DNA of 64,000 nucleotides from Loxodes magnus (lineage: Eukaryota > Ciliophora > Karyorelictea > Loxodida > Loxodidae), in assembly GCA_946699065.1 (NCBI GenBank), contig CAMPDV010002808.1:1-64000 (forward strand), written 5' to 3'. The notes under the pieces were generated by a model. The model did not search any database. It saw only the letters and a list, made by a program, of their open reading frames with translations, and had not been told where the DNA came from. This document shows, piece by piece, positions 12,021 to 24,539 of the stretch. How positions within the stretch are numbered: the stretch's first letter is position 1; every line of letters begins with the position of its first letter. The translations under genes and the position numbers were made by a program.

Positions 12021-13589
12021 TTCTTTAACACTTCAATTTAATATAATATCAAGTAGCTTAACTGAATCAAAAAATTAAATTAAAAAAGTGCCAAATATTT
12101 AGTTTTTTTATTTGATCATATTATTTTTTATTGTTTTACTTTATCAATATATTCTAGATTTTTATCTAAATTTATCTTATTTCTTACTATTTAAAATAAT
12201 CATTTTTTAATATTCTCTATCATAAATAATAGAAAGCTAGAGGATTTTTATCATAACTCTAAACATAAATCAATTAGATAAAATAACTTTAAATACATCA
12301 ATGTTTAGAAAAGTATTATATTAAAAATTAGTCTTTGGTTGGGAATATCTAAAATTAATTTCAGATACTATAAGATATAAAACATTATAAAATAAAAAGG
12401 AAATAACTATAAGATATAAAAACCTTAAATCTACTGAAGAAAAATGCAATTATTTAAAAATAATACAATTCAACTAAGGAATAATATAAGTACTAATCAA
12501 TCATTTGAATAATAGCAATTTAAACGATATCGCTAAAGGCGATATATATGTTATAAACTCAGATTAGAAAAAATGTTTAAATAATAATATTAAATTCATA
12601 TGAAAATAATTTGATTAAATGGACTTTGTGAACAGTTTTTATTAATATAAGAACATTAATATTAGAAAGCAAAGGAAGATAATGAAGCACAAATTATTAT
12701 AAAAAATAGGTTAAATAATATATATTCTAACAGATAAGAATTAAAAATTGTATTTATTTCTTAATTAAATTGGTTGCTAACTAGCAAATCTAATTAAGAT
12801 TTTTACCTTGAAATTCAAGCAATTTTTGATATTAGAAAAAAATCTCCTACTAAATTAAAGAGCAAAAGAATTATATAGATTGATTTACTTCTCTAAAATA
12901 AATTAAAAATTACAAAAAGCATAAAATAATTAAAATTACAAAAAAAAGAAAAAATTTAAAATTGATTAAAATAAATTTTATTATATCAAGCTATTAAATG
13001 GTAACAGTTTAGAAAAAATTAATTTATTAAAAATGTATATAGATATATGATAATAAAAAAGTTTAAATTCATTAAACATGATTATGTCTACTGTTTAGTA
13101 TAATAATATCATGCCAATAAATAAGAACCTATATAAAAAATAAAACAATTTATTTTCTTGTTAAATAGTAAAATATCTTTTTAAAATTTTATTGCTCATT
13201 AACTAATATTTCTTCATCTTATAATACTAATTTAGATTGAATTTTTATATTAAAATACTGAAAAAAAAATAATTTAAATAAGTTTTACTTTAAAATTAAA
13301 ATTAAAAGGATATTGAATAATTAAGTTATTATGTATATCTTTCTTTAAGAATTTAGTGAGTTTTTTGAAAAAAAGTTTAGATTTTATATTTTTCTTTTAC
13401 GTCTCAAATTTTTAGTAATTTTTTAAATTTAATAAATGTTATTTCTTAATAGAATAAAAATGATGATTAAGTAAATATAATAATTAAATAGGAAATAAAT
13501 TTTATAATAAGAAATAAAATTAAAGAAGATATACTAAAAGGAAAAATTTGCAAGAATTGAAAAAATTATTAAATATAATAATAATATAA
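12021..13589. other. A+T-rich intergenic stretch with a small hairpin
   Basis: No convincing coding frame. At 12527-12545 there is a perfect 7-bp inverted repeat (ATATCGC / GCGATAT) around a 5-nt loop, the only G+C-richer point in the stretch; it may be chance. Confidence 0.35.
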
Positions 13590-14400
13590 TTTTACTTAAA
13601 GGATTAAAAAGGATTTTGCTTGCCCCAGAATTTTCAACCTGTTTGAAATGGTCCAGGTTTTTTGAAGTGTTTGGTTTCTTCAGTCTTTTTTGTAAGGAAG
13701 ATTATCCAGAAGCTTATTATTCGTATGAGATTCCTTAAGATTTTTTATATACTCTATAATTTGTTAGGTTAGATTCTTGTTATTTCTTTAATGCTTTTGC
13801 TTCCTCCTATTTTTGTAGTTTTTTTAATTATTAACCTTTTTTAATTAAATGTCAATTTGATTGACAATATCAGCATTTATTCCTGCTCATTGTTCTTTGT
13901 GTTTTTTCCTAATTGCTTTTCAATATTTTCTATTCTTTTAATGAGGATACCGTAATATTTATAAATCTCTTATTAATCTTGATATTAAGGAGCTAATACG
14001 TGTGATAATTAATTTTAATTAGCTTCTATTTCTATTTTTACACATTAAAATGGTAAAGTTAAGTCTGAGATCAGATTTATTCTCGTGTAATATATCTTTT
14101 TTACCGATAAATATTTAAGTTAACTAATTTCAATGTTTAGTTGATCTTAATTGGTTAAAATTTCTCTTAACTAGTTCGAAAAGATTAAAGATTGCTCCTT
14201 CTTGCTTAACTTATGATTATTTAAGTTTTAATTTTTCTTTTTTCTAGATTAGCAGGTTCGGATTTGCTATGCACTAGCCTTAAAAAGGAAATGAAGAGCT
14301 TGATTATTCATAGACTACAGTTTTTATTTTTAGATCTTAAGAGTATTTTCTTCTATTCTTCTTTATTTCTGCTTTGATAAGATGCTATCTAATATAAATT
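13590..14400 (-). pseudogene. Retroelement ORF1-like protein, family A, with degenerate CCHC knuckle
   Basis: One minus-strand frame is protein-like over the whole stretch, about 265 codons, basic and Gln-rich. The knuckle is at 13834-13875: RNKCWYCQSNWHLIKKGQQL. It is Cys-x2-Cys-x4-His-x4-Gly, so three of four ligands remain and the last Cys has become Gly. Two Trp in the knuckle are TGA, at positions where other copies also carry Trp. A Lys/Gln/Glu-rich helix and a Ser/Pro-containing tail (SGQSSLQKRLKKPNTSKNLD) follow. No start was fixed. Apart from the lost ligand the frame is unbroken, so this is one of the better copies. Confidence 0.55.
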
Positions 14401-14664
14401 AAATTTTTTTAATTTTTATTACTAAATTATAAAATATAATCCTGTTAAGATTCTAAGTTTAAGATTTAAGTATAATAAGCTAGTTAAGAATGAAAATAAA
14501 TAACTAGCTAGTATTGTAATTTTATAAATAAGGTATTAAATATATTAGTAGTAATTAAAATAATTAGTTAAATAGCTATTTTTCATTAATAGGATAAAAA
14601 CAAAATATCTTAGGAAAAGTTAATTTAATCTTTATGTATATTTAATAACTTTGAAAAAATTAAA
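14401..14664. other. A+T-rich gap between opposed coding stretches
   Basis: Lies between the minus-strand ORF1 copy and a plus-strand coding stretch. Nothing recognised. Confidence 0.3.
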
Positions 14665-15066
14665 CAGAGGAATTAACCTTCAGTCAGTCTTGTGCTCTTT
14701 TTGGGCGAGTAATTAGTATTGATTAAGAACGAAGACAAGGTTTCACTAATAAAAAACTTTATTTATCTATAGGAACAAACGACAGATAATTAAGCTATTT
14801 TCTTTACTTAATAAGAAGATAAGATTTGGAACACTGTAAATGATACTATCTAATAATTAACCTCTAAGTATTTTAAAAAAAATAATCCCCAAAAATTAAA
14901 CATCCTATTTACGGAATCAAAATAAATTGGAAGAGAGGTTTAATAATATATTTCATAATAATGTCTTAGGTTAAATGGAAAAACTAGTAACTATATTCAT
15001 AAAAAATATCTTAAGATAAATTATGACTCCAAAAAAATTAATTAAAAGTGAGAATTTTATTAAATG
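14665..15066 (+). CDS. Unidentified coding stretch
   Basis: A plus-strand frame reads as natural protein: PSVSLVLFLGEQLVLIKNED, then FIYLQEQTTDNQAIFFTQQE, DKIWNTVNDTIQQLTSKYFK and LFTESKQIGREVQQYISQQC. Gln is mainly TAA/TAG. Neither start nor end could be fixed, and flanks fade into A+T-rich DNA, so it is probably one exon or a gene fragment. No family recognised. Confidence 0.4.
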
Positions 15067-16169
15067 AAATTTTAATAGTAATAACAATATTTATTTATAA
15101 ATAAAATTATAGCATTCGTTGTGATTATAAGCAATGCAAATACAAAAAAATACACTGAGAGAAGCATTATTAATACTATGTATATATTTTTGATAAATTA
15201 ATCTTAAAAATTTTATTATAATTTTAAATAAAAGTTAGTAAATACATAATATTAAATGTATAATTTATTTTTAAAATCTTTTAAATCTTATTTAAAGTGT
15301 AAAGATAAAAAAGAAATAACAAATAAAAATAAAATATGTACTAATAAATTTTCTAATTGTAATAAAAATTACAAAATTTTACACTTTAAGAACATATTGC
15401 ATTTAAAAAGGTAAGAATGGTTATATTAAAAAAGAGGTAAAATAAATCGCTTATTTCATATTAGAAATCATTCATAAATATCATTTCATTAGGTAAGAAT
15501 ATATTTCTATTTTTATTTATAGTTCTTGATCTTTAAATTTCCCTTTTATTAGTCCACAGAAAATTAATGAATTGAATTAAAAAAATTATATAATTCCAAA
15601 ATTATCTTTCAAGAATCATTAATATATTTGAAGGATTAATTTCCTAATCATTTATATAAATTCTTCTGGAGAAATTGAATCATACAATTTAAATATTGCA
15701 TTTGGTTGAGAAATTAAATATAAATAATTAATCTTTTTTAACAAATTTTTAATTTTAGGTTTATTTATTGAAACATTCGATTCGAAAAATATTTTTCCAA
15801 ATTAAGCATCTTTTTAGTTATGAAATGAAAAATGCTTAATATTTTTTCCTCTCTTCATCATCTAATTTCAAACCTGAAATTTTAATTTTATCGATAAAAA
15901 TTTAAGAGTTAATTTATTAAGATGGCGGATAATTTTGAGATATTGATAAACTATATATTTATTTAAGGATTTTAATTTAATTTTTGAAAAAATTTAGTGG
16001 ATAAAGCTAATTATAAGTTACTATAAAAATAATTTTAGTTTTATTAAGTATTTTTTAAATTTACAATATTATGCTTTCATTTTTTTTAAGAAAGCTAAGC
16101 TAACAATATTCTAAAAAAACTATTTAGGACTGAAAGAACTTCTGAATGTGATGGAGGTGGCGCTTTCAG
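15067..16169. other. A+T-rich intergenic stretch
   Basis: Mixed A- and T-rich sequence without a convincing frame. The last 60 bp (from about 16100) are somewhat richer in G+C and lead into the hairpin upstream of the 16.3-kb gene. Confidence 0.3.
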
Positions 16170-16201
16170 TAAAGATAAACCTTTGTAATAGTTTATCTTT
16201 A
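16170..16201 (+). other. Perfect 11-bp stem, 10-nt loop hairpin
   Basis: AAAGATAAAC at 16171-16180 is followed after ten bases by its exact complement GTTTATCTTT (16191-16200), and one more A:T pair closes the base. The hairpin ends about 100 bp before the start codon at 16303. It could be a transcript structure, an operator-like site or a small fold-back repeat. Role unknown. Confidence 0.5.
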
Positions 16202-16302
16202 AAAAACTCTAATGAAGGGTATAATTGAAAAAAAAATTATTAAATGAAAAAGATAAAATCTAGGTCATATTTTAACATAAAAATAACGAATTACTCTAAA
16301 TC

Positions 16303-16587
16303 ATGGTACCAAAAGATCAAAGAATGAGAATATACGAGAATATTTAACAAGACCTATCGGATATAGCTGCTATAGCTTATTTTAACCGTTACATGAAATA
16401 CATAGTAAGAGATGGATAGAATGCTGCGGAATAAATAGCAATTAAAATATTTAAGGACCTATTATGGTAAGAATATGGTCAAGGAATCGTCATATTTACA
16501 GCTAAATCAAATAGTATAATGTTCGTAGTATTTAACAGCTCTGAAAAATATATATTAAATTTGTATGGAATATTAATGAAACTATAA
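16303..16587 (+). CDS. Small intact gene, dynein light chain-like (tentative)
   Basis: The frame from the ATG at 16303 is unbroken for 94 codons: MVPKDQRMRIYENIQQDLSD, IAAIAYFNRYMKYIVRDGQN, AAEQIAIKIFKDLLWQEYGQ, then a beta-rich end (IVIFTAKSNSIMFVVFNSSE, KYILNLYGILMKL). Two helices followed by strands, about 90 residues, and an I-A...I-K...F...YG...IV pattern resemble LC8-type dynein light chains, small dimeric cargo/assembly subunits of dynein. The diagnostic WHCIVG is not present, so the assignment is weak. Codon use mixes CAA with TAA/TAG for Gln. The reading ends sensibly at TAA 16585-16587 with another TAA six bases on, suggesting TAA can terminate here. No frame break, so probably functional. 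Confidence 0.6.
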
Positions 16588-16689
16588 TCCTAAAATATTT
16601 AAAGGCAAACAATATGTATAAAAAGAACATACTAATATAAAATCAAAAATGATGAATTATTATCTTTGAAGTAATCATTTAATCATTAA

Positions 16690-17499
16690 TCATTAAAATA
16701 ACTGCTCGCCTTTCTTGCTTAATTGAATTCTTAAATGTATAAAACCTCCGTTCCTGCATGTTCTGTCCTTGTATTGCACTTTTTCCTTGACTTCTCTCTT
16801 TTATATAATCCGAGTTGAGAATTTTTTTTCTAGATTTTCCCATTTCCCGATGGGAAGAAGAATTCCGTCACTCGTTACTTCAGTTGCTATTAATTAACAT
16901 TTCTCCAGATATTCATTCTTATTTTTTCTATCGGGAACGTTTCCGTCATAAATGTCAACTGCTGTTGCAAATGTAGCATCTTTTTCTTGCTCTCGGAAAT
17001 GTCTTTTCTTGTTTCTCTATTTCCATTGGAGTTCCTTATGAAGTCTTCTACAAGTCTTCTATTAATTTGAGTCTTGAATCTAATTTTACTCAGTTTTTCT
17101 CGTCTTGCTCTTGCATTATTTAAATATCATCCTCTAAACTTGCAAATTGCTCATAAACTCCAACTTTAGCTCTTCGGTCTTCCATATGGACTTCATCATC
17201 ATCTTCATCATCTACTTTATCCCATTTTCTATTATTTACATTATGCATATGCAGCATTCATCATTTTCATATTGATATTCGAAATTTTTGTTAAAAATTC
17301 TTATATTGATACTCCTTATATTTTCACTCCTTCAGCTATATTTTTCATCTCGGAATATTTATAGGTAGTACACTATTATTTTTATGATTTATCAAATCCT
17401 GACTTACTATAAGCATATCTTCCTTCTGGGAGTTTAATTCCTCTTCGAGTTTTTTATGTTTCTAATAAGTTGATAAATCAGCTTCTTGAAGCCACCCAT
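16690..17499 (-). pseudogene. Retroelement ORF1 (Gag-like), family A, acidic linker + degenerate CCHC knuckle
   Basis: From Met 17499 (MGGFKKLIYQ...) the minus strand gives a short N-terminus, then in the neighbouring frame a coiled coil (KHKKLEEELNSQKEDMLIVS), an acidic linker (KWDKVDDEDDDEVHMEDRRA), more helix (SLEDDIQIMQEQDEKN), a TPMEIEKQEKTF segment and a knuckle at 16937-16978. That reads KRCYICNSSWHLWRKRSRQK: Cys-x2-Cys-x4-His-x4-Arg, last Cys lost. A basic tail follows (IKERSQGKSAIQGQNMQERR). The nucleotide sequence around the knuckle matches the copies at 11.8 and 19.7 kb. A frameshift early in the coiled coil and the missing Cys mark a dead copy. Confidence 0.6.
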
Positions 17500-19439
17500 T
17501 TTATATTATATCACAAAAATTTTAATATTTATCTTAACTATATTCAATTTATTTTTAAATTATATTCTTCATTTTTTATCATTATTTTATTTTATTTTTA
17601 TCTTTTTATTCAAGTATATGATAAATATAATTAATCAATCTTTTTAAGAAGGTTAATAATTAAATTTAGATTTTATATTTTATGCTTTTTATAAACCATT
17701 ATTATCTTAAAATGTACTGAAGTTTCCGCATTTTATATTTGTTATTTAAGTTTATAATTTTTTATATAGAAACTATGTTAAAATTTTTTTATTTTTTTAC
17801 AAATTGAATAATATTATTAAAAATTTACTTTCTTTATAATAATTTTTACATTTTTCTGTATAGTATCATTTCTAAATTTTATTTTTTTATTCTAAAAACC
17901 ATTTCAAAATTTGAATATTTAAATTAAATGAAAAAATTATTTTTATTAAAACATTAAAAATAAATTAAATTTTGATTTTTTTTCTTTTTAGAAAATTACA
18001 ATAAGTATTAAGATTATATATTGGAATAAAATTTGTAAACTTTTTAAGAAAAAAATGTAAATAGTAAGTATAATTTACCGGATAGTCAAATTAATTTTGA
18101 TTTCAAATTCAATGATTAGTTTTTCAATCATATTACCATTGAATTAAAGAAATGTTTTTAAATATAGTTTACAAAATTTTATAAAATTGATAGATTTTTT
18201 ATGCAAAATAAAAATTAATTTTAAAGTTTTATGTTCCCATCACATTTTCTACCTAATACGTTTTATATTTTGAATTCGTTTATATTTTTCAAATTAAAAT
18301 TTTAAATATTTTAATTGGTAAAAATAAACAAATTAAATTTTTATAGAAGCCTCTTATCAAAAAACTTAACAGAAAAATGAAAATATTAAAGGTATATAAT
18401 TAAAATAATTATAACTACAAAAAATAAAATAGTAATACATTAAATTATAAAAGAAAAGCTTTAAATGAAACATAGAATAAATTAGTTAGTTTTGGTTTTT
18501 TATCAAAAAGATAAAAAATAAATAAAAATTTGCAAAAAAAATCATAGAAAACATAATTGTAAAATTAATATGGTATAAAAACTTAAAAACTTAAATAAAA
18601 AATATTTATAATATTTGTATTATAACTTTTCGAAAGAGACAAAATTCAAAAATAGACAAAATTAATTATAAATATTATGAAGATATTTAAAAAATAATAA
18701 ACTATATAAAAATCTTATTCTTATAAAGTATCAAATTTAAATTATAAATTTTGAAAGATTTGTTTCTTTTATTTTAAAATTAAAATATTGTTAAAAAAAT
18801 TTCATAACTAAGTTTATGACAATTTTTTTTTATTGCATAAAATGAATATCAATAAGTATTCATTAAATTGGTTATTTCTTCCTTCAATGTCGCGAAATTT
18901 TTTTTTATAACAGTTTCATCTCTAATCATTCAATCTTTAATATTTTTATTATGAAGATATAATTTTCATAATTAGTGTCATTATTATACTTAAAAATATA
19001 ATCTTTGTTTCTTCTTTTAATATAATTCATTATTTTACATTTTTAAATCTTACTAGAAAAAAAGTTTATTTCTGTTCTAATTATAAAAATTAATAATTTT
19101 AGATACTGCTTAAAAGACTAATTTAACTCTAAACAAATAAGAAATTAACTTGTAAAAAAATATAAACCATAATTTTAAACATTTCTTATATCTAATCTTA
19201 AATATATAAGCTTTTGAAATTATAAACTTTTATTTAAATATATTTCTAATATTTGATACTTTAGAAGTTATTTAAAAAAAATTTTGATTGTTTATTTTAT
19301 TTCATAAAAGAAAATATTAAAAAATCAGATCATAATATTAAATTCTCTTCGAGATATTTTTTTTACATTAATAATGACTTTTATACTTATTAGATTTTTT
19401 AATATTTTGCTATTTAAAATGGATTAAATATAAAATGTC
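17500..19439. other. A+T-rich stretch between two ORF1 copies
   Basis: About 1.9 kb of A+T-only sequence between the ORF1 copies at 16.7-17.5 and 19.4-20.6 kb, which share orientation. T-rich to about 18300, then A-rich. I could not identify the intervening parts of a retroelement (endonuclease or reverse transcriptase). Confidence 0.4.
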
Positions 19440-20628
19440 ATAAAATCGGATTTTGAATTATAAATAATTATAGTTCGCTCTTCAGCTTAAAAGTAAAGTT
19501 GCTTTTTTTATAATCAGATATTTTCCTTAATTCTCCCTGTCTTGCATTTAATCTAAAATCTATCTTTTTCCAAATTTTTAGTTCATGATGGTAAAATTCA
19601 GTTGCACTTTCTTTCAATTACTTGAAGTTAATATTTCGTCAGATTTTATTTGTTTTTTCTTTTTTGTTCTTTGATATTCCCTTCACAAATATCACATATT
19701 GTTGCAAATGTAGCATATTTTTCTTGTTCTATGTAATTTTCTTTTTATCTTTTATTTCTATGGAGATTCTTTTGAAATCTTCTGCAAATTTTCTTTAATT
19801 TTTAAAATCTTATCGAATAAAAATAATTTATTTTGTTATATATTTTGATTATAATTTTCTTTGTTCTTTTTGAACTTTTAAACTCTTTTTATTATTTTTT
19901 TAATATTTGTTAACTATTACATAACATGATCAAAGCAATTGCATTTTTTAGCATTTGAATTAATTTTTCAATTCTCTTTTTTGCATATTCTGTAAAGAAA
20001 GTTAATCAAACTTTTTTACTAATTCAATACTACAATCACTTCATTCATTGATTTCGATATATTTTACTACTTTTTAAAAACGATTTTATTTTCTAAAATT
20101 ATTAAATTTCCTTATCTTAAATTGCTTAAATTTTATCAAAATTTATAAAAAAATGTCTTATTATGAAACTCTTTTTGCTATATCATTACTAATCGCTATT
20201 ATTAAAATGGCATACTGACACTATCATTAGTTGATTAATTATTAACTTATGTGATATATTTAATAAAGTTTATTTTAAGCTACAACTTTAGATAGTTTTT
20301 TTATGTTTTTTTTTAAAGTCAATTTTCAATACATATTTAGCTATTCTTCTTGAATGTTTTGAAAAACTTAAAAATCATCTTGTTTTTCTATATTATTTCT
20401 TTAAATAAAAGTGGAATTAAGCTAAAGCTTCTCATCTGTTTCAGATTTTTTTAAAATCTCTATATTCGATGATTCATTAAATTATGATTCTTTACCATTT
20501 CAAGGATTTTTTTATGTACCTTATTTTTAAATTTCAATCTACCAAAATAATTTTAATTGAACTCTTTTATGAGAATTAATTTGTTTAGTTAATTCTTGTG
20601 AATCTTGAAGACTTGCATTTTCATGCAT
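19440..20628 (-). pseudogene. Retroelement ORF1 (Gag-like), family A, near full length
   Basis: From Met 20628 (MHENASLQDSQELTKQINSH) one frame runs unbroken for about 310 codons through a polar N-terminus, a helical middle (SDCSIELVKKFDQLSLQNMQ), and FAEDFKRISIEIKDKK, which corresponds to the PMEIEKQEK segment of the 16.9-kb copy. The knuckle, 19674-19715, is in a shifted frame: RKICYICNNMWYLWREYQRT. Cys1 and Cys2 are kept, His has become Tyr and the last Cys is gone. A lysine-rich tail follows. This is the longest ORF1 copy and shows the family's architecture best. It is dead by the same criteria as its relatives. Confidence 0.55.
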
Positions 20629-21029
20629 TTATTTTTTGTAACAACGATTTTTTATTTTGGTTTAATTGCTTAAAAAACCCTATAATAAGCCAGTTTTCAA
20701 TGAAAGAGACTAATTTACTTCAAAAATATTTTTTCTTTGATTCTATTATTTTTCGATTTTTTTCAGTTATGAGATTGAATAGTCAAAGAAAAAATTTCTG
20801 AACATAGCTGATAACAAAGACTTTATGTCTTGGTTCTTTGTATGGGGTTCATTTAAAAAAGCTGTTTGAATTTCAGCTGACAATCAAAAACTTTAAATCA
20901 GTGAGTATTCAGAAAAAATTAAGTATAAAGCATTTCGATAAACTTGAAGCTAGATTCTAAACTAGAAATATTTAAAATCTTAGAAATAAAGAATTTTTTA
21001 GGGTTTAATTATAAATATCTCAGAAATAT

Positions 21030-21760
21030 GTATTCACCATAAATTTACCAGACATAGATTGTATATTTTTTCTTTTGTTAGTTGAGCTGCTGCTATTCTT
21101 TCTCTTATTAGTCTAACTTTTTCATTGCATTATTATAGTTGAAAAAGTTAAGGTACAGTTTAGGTTTATAATTTTTTTAATACTAAAATTCTTATTTTGT
21201 AGAACTAGCTCCTTTATGTAAATTTAATATTTGGTTTGATAATTGTATTATAATACTCTCTTTTCTTCTTCATATTACCTTATTTATTCAAAGAAAATCC
21301 ATTCTTATTTTGTTAAAAAATCTTTATTCAGATTTATTTTAATACCTAAGCTGAAAAACTTAACTTCCTCTCAGAATTCACTCATTTAAATATAATTTAT
21401 ATACTTTTAAAGATTTGCTCAACTTCTAATAAATTTTAATTTGTTATTATGCATTTATATTTCTCCTTTATCATTATCTGTTTCTTCAAAATATCTCCTT
21501 AATTAGGTTTGACTATATTTGATAATGGTTTTTTTTGACATATCAAAGTTCTTCAAAACTTAGTCATATCCACCTAGGTAAGTAAATTTTTTCCTTTATT
21601 ATTTCTGACTGTAACTTGATTAAAATTTATCTAAAGAACTACATCAAATATTCAACATTTACTTCATTATTATATATTTTTCATTGCAGCTTCTTTACTG
21701 CAACGATTATCAATAAGTCTAGAACCTGAGATAGTTGCTAGTTTGTTAGTAAAAAACTAT
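21030..21760 (-). CDS. Unidentified conserved-looking protein region
   Basis: One minus-strand frame is convincing for about 230 codons: CWIFDVVLQINFNQVTVRNN, KGKKFTYLGGYDQVLKNFDM, SKKTIIKYSQTQLRRYFEET, DNDKGEIQMHNNKLKFIRSW, then SEFWEEVKFFSLGIKINLNK and a Ser/Lys-rich tail. Trp is TGA at three positions that read well. Neither end is fixed, since frames fade into A+T-rich sequence. I do not recognise the family. The DNDKGEI string has only a passing likeness to an EF-hand loop. Confidence 0.5.
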
Positions 21761-22289
21761 AAAAAAGCATAATAATTTAAAAATTTGCTCAAAAATAACC
21801 CTTTTTTAACCTTATATTCAAAAGGTAAAAAGTATAATCATAAGGATGATCTATGAAGTTTCTAATATTTTATAGTTAATAAACTATGCTTGAATCAACA
21901 ATAGCAAGAAGTTGACTCTCTCATGTCATTGTTGAATTGTATTAACTATCAATTAATCATGTTGGTGGCATGTAAGGTTAGTTTAATTTTTTCTGTCTAC
22001 AAAATCATGAATAAAAGGTATTTATAATAATAATAAAATAAAATGAATCTCCTTTAATAGGATTTTCATGATTTTATGCCAGTAAAATAAAATTAGTAGA
22101 TCAAATAGAATTAATTTGGTACAAATTTTAATTTTTTTTATTTTAATAAGCTCTTTATAAATTTCCATCGTAAATAATGTTCAATTTATCTCACATTTTC
22201 ATTTATTTTCAACCCTTAATTATTTTTTTACTTTATATAACAACAAATTTTTCTGCTTAAACTTTTTAAAACAATTATAAGAGCTCGAA
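21761..22289. other. A+T-rich gap
   Basis: Lies upstream of the minus-strand gene and of the plus-strand ORF1 fragment at 22.3 kb. Apart from a slightly G+C-richer patch near 21900-21980, nothing was recognised. Confidence 0.3.
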
Positions 22290-22860
22290 AGAATAATTGA
22301 ATATCTGATTATAATAAAAATGTACAAAAAACTGAAAATAAGTAAGCAGCAAATATAAAAATCGATTGATTAAAAAGTTCAACCAATTCGCAAATCCGAT
22401 GGAAAGCATATTCTTTAAAAGATATAGATGATCTAATGGATGTGAAAAAATATCCTACGATAAATTATATTTCCAATCGGAAAATAATTAGATGCTGATA
22501 TTGCATATGCTAGGATATAAAATTCGAAATTTTTTAATTTTTGCTAAAAGAAAAGAGAGGCAAAGAAAATGAATGGGAAAATATTCAGACTTTATTGCAA
22601 TTAAGAAGGCAAAATTTACAGGAAAAAATAATCAAACTAAACAAAGAAGCTTCATATATCTAATATGCGTTAATTAATAAGAAATGAATGGGAATCGACT
22701 GTCGAAAACTATTAAAAGGAAAAAAACTAAAAATCATCTTGACTTATGATAGACATAATCCAAGTAAATTTGAAGTTAATGCTTCTATTCAATATTAAAT
22801 CTTCAATTAGTGATGAACCAAATATAGGTGGAAAACATTAATTAATTTGTTATTATTATA
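22290..22860 (+). pseudogene. Retroelement ORF1-like fragment, family B
   Basis: The plus strand shows a finger RCWYCICQ (about 22489-22512, Trp as TGA). After a slip comes YKIRNFLIFAKRKERQRKWM, corresponding to HKV..YYRFK of other copies. Further on KWMGIDCRKLLKGKKLKIIL leads to TYDRHNPSKFEVN, aligning with the YDPENP.EYEFE block at 25.2 kb and the YDLEKPDEYEIE block at 3.4 kb. Upstream parts are short and frame-broken. Function as for the other family B copies: presumed nucleic-acid-binding retroelement protein. Not intact. Confidence 0.45.
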
Positions 22861-23079
22861 ATTTTTATACAATTTTTCGCTATTAGATTTTTCCTTATAT
22901 AAGACAATATAATTTCTATATTTTATTTTTACAAATTTTTCTAATTTAATGAGCTTAATAAATATCTATATATTTCAATATATTATTAATGAAATTTGAC
23001 AGTTTTTATATTCTAACATTTTCTTCTTAACAAAATATAAAAATTAATAATCTTAATTATAAAAATTTATTATTTAAAA
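22861..23079. other. A+T-rich gap
   Basis: No feature recognised between the ORF1 fragment and the minus-strand coding stretch. Confidence 0.3.
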
Positions 23080-23640
23080 TTTTCATTATTGCAAAAATAT
23101 TTGTCATTGAGTTATTTTTTATTTCTTTCTTTTTGAAATTTCAAAGGATTCATTTATTTCATTTCATTTTTATTAGTTATAACTAGAAATAATATCACAT
23201 TTATAGACTAACCATGATTCACTATTTTTCTATGTATTTATGATTCTAACTTTCAAGCAATTTTTTTACTTTTTTTCTTCTTATTTTAAATTTTTTTTAA
23301 CTTTTTTATTCAAAGTTGATTAACCAATTTTTGTTCATCTTCTAAACTTGATTATTGTATAAAAAATTTTATAAATAAGTAAATTAAGAGTTTCTTTTAT
23401 TCAATTTTATTAACAGTTTTGTGAAATATGCTTTTTTCATTTATAATAATTTTCAAAAATTTCCTGCCTTTTTCATCTTTTCTTGAAGTCTCGGATTTTT
23501 GTTTCTTTCTTTTTCTTATCGTCTTTATTGTTTAACTACTACAGAAATTAATTAATAAAAAGAACATATTTGCAAATATTTGATGCTTCTTGCTTTTTCT
23601 CCTGCTTTTGAAAGTGGTAGAAAGCCTTTTCTAAAATAAT
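23080..23640 (-). CDS. Putative lysine-rich coding region, unknown
   Basis: A minus-strand frame reads KAFYHFQKQEKKQEASNICK, later KKKKETKIRDFKKRWKRQEI and LKVRIINTQKNSESWLVYKC. It is rich in Lys/Gln/Trp and could be a helical protein, but low complexity makes the frame uncertain. No start, end or family. Confidence 0.3.
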
Positions 23641-24530
23641 ATTTAATTTTCTTAATTTTAATTAATTAAATCTTTTTAAAATCTTTACACTTCTTTCTGA
23701 AATACTATGCTTTCTTTAATTCTAATTATAACCTTATTATTTCATATAATTACCTTTAAAGAAATTACTTTAAGTGAAAAATTTAGAATAATTTCTGATT
23801 AAAATGAATAACTTTACAAGCAGCATGAAATACCTTAATATGTATTGTAGCCAATAAGCATTTCACTCTATTTATAAGCTTAAAAAATAATAGAAATATG
23901 TAACCAAATTAAGCTATCTATAATTAATTTTTCTATTAATAACTATCATTTTTAATATGATATTATATTACATAATCTTATTCAATAAATAGGCTTTGTC
24001 AGTGAAACTTAAATAATTAATAGGTTTAATTTTTATAATTTTAGCCATTTTATTCTGTTACATTTTTAACTACATTTTACTTTAAGATCACTATAGATGT
24101 AATTTTATATTTCTTTATATTGAATAGCTTTTATTATAATAAAATCTAACTTTTTTCAAAAATTATAAGATTTACTTTACTAACAATAAGCTTATGAAAA
24201 TTTACTTTATTTAAAAGAAAATATCAAAAATTAATCGTTTCAATTAAGACTAATTAAGCGTTTAATTTTTTTAGACCTAAATATGTGTTTTTTACTGATT
24301 ACTGATATTTAAACTCTTAAAAAAGGATAAAATTAAGTTTAAGGTCTTAGAGAAGATCTTCATAGTTAACTTCTATTGTTCACGCTAAATTCTAAACTAA
24401 AGGATATCATAAGACTTAATTAGTCCGCCATCCTTATCTCTGCCCCAAAATTAATTTGTCCTTCTTGTTTCTTCTCCAATTGTTACTCTGTTAGTTAATT
24501 ATTTACTTATAGAATTTTTTTCTGTATATT
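23641..24530. other. A+T-rich intergenic stretch
   Basis: T-rich then A-rich, without a convincing gene. From about 24410 the composition becomes G+C-richer as the family B copy is approached. Confidence 0.3.
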
Positions 24531-24539
24531 TATCCTGTT

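Noticed and set aside
14161..14190. GTTCGAAA resembling a tRNA T-loop
   Set aside because: No paired T-stem or other tRNA arms around it, and it lies inside a coding frame.
16150..16170. Resemblance of GAGGTGGCGCTTTC to the right half of hairpin E2
   Set aside because: The left arm and spacing are missing, so a fourth E copy cannot be supported.
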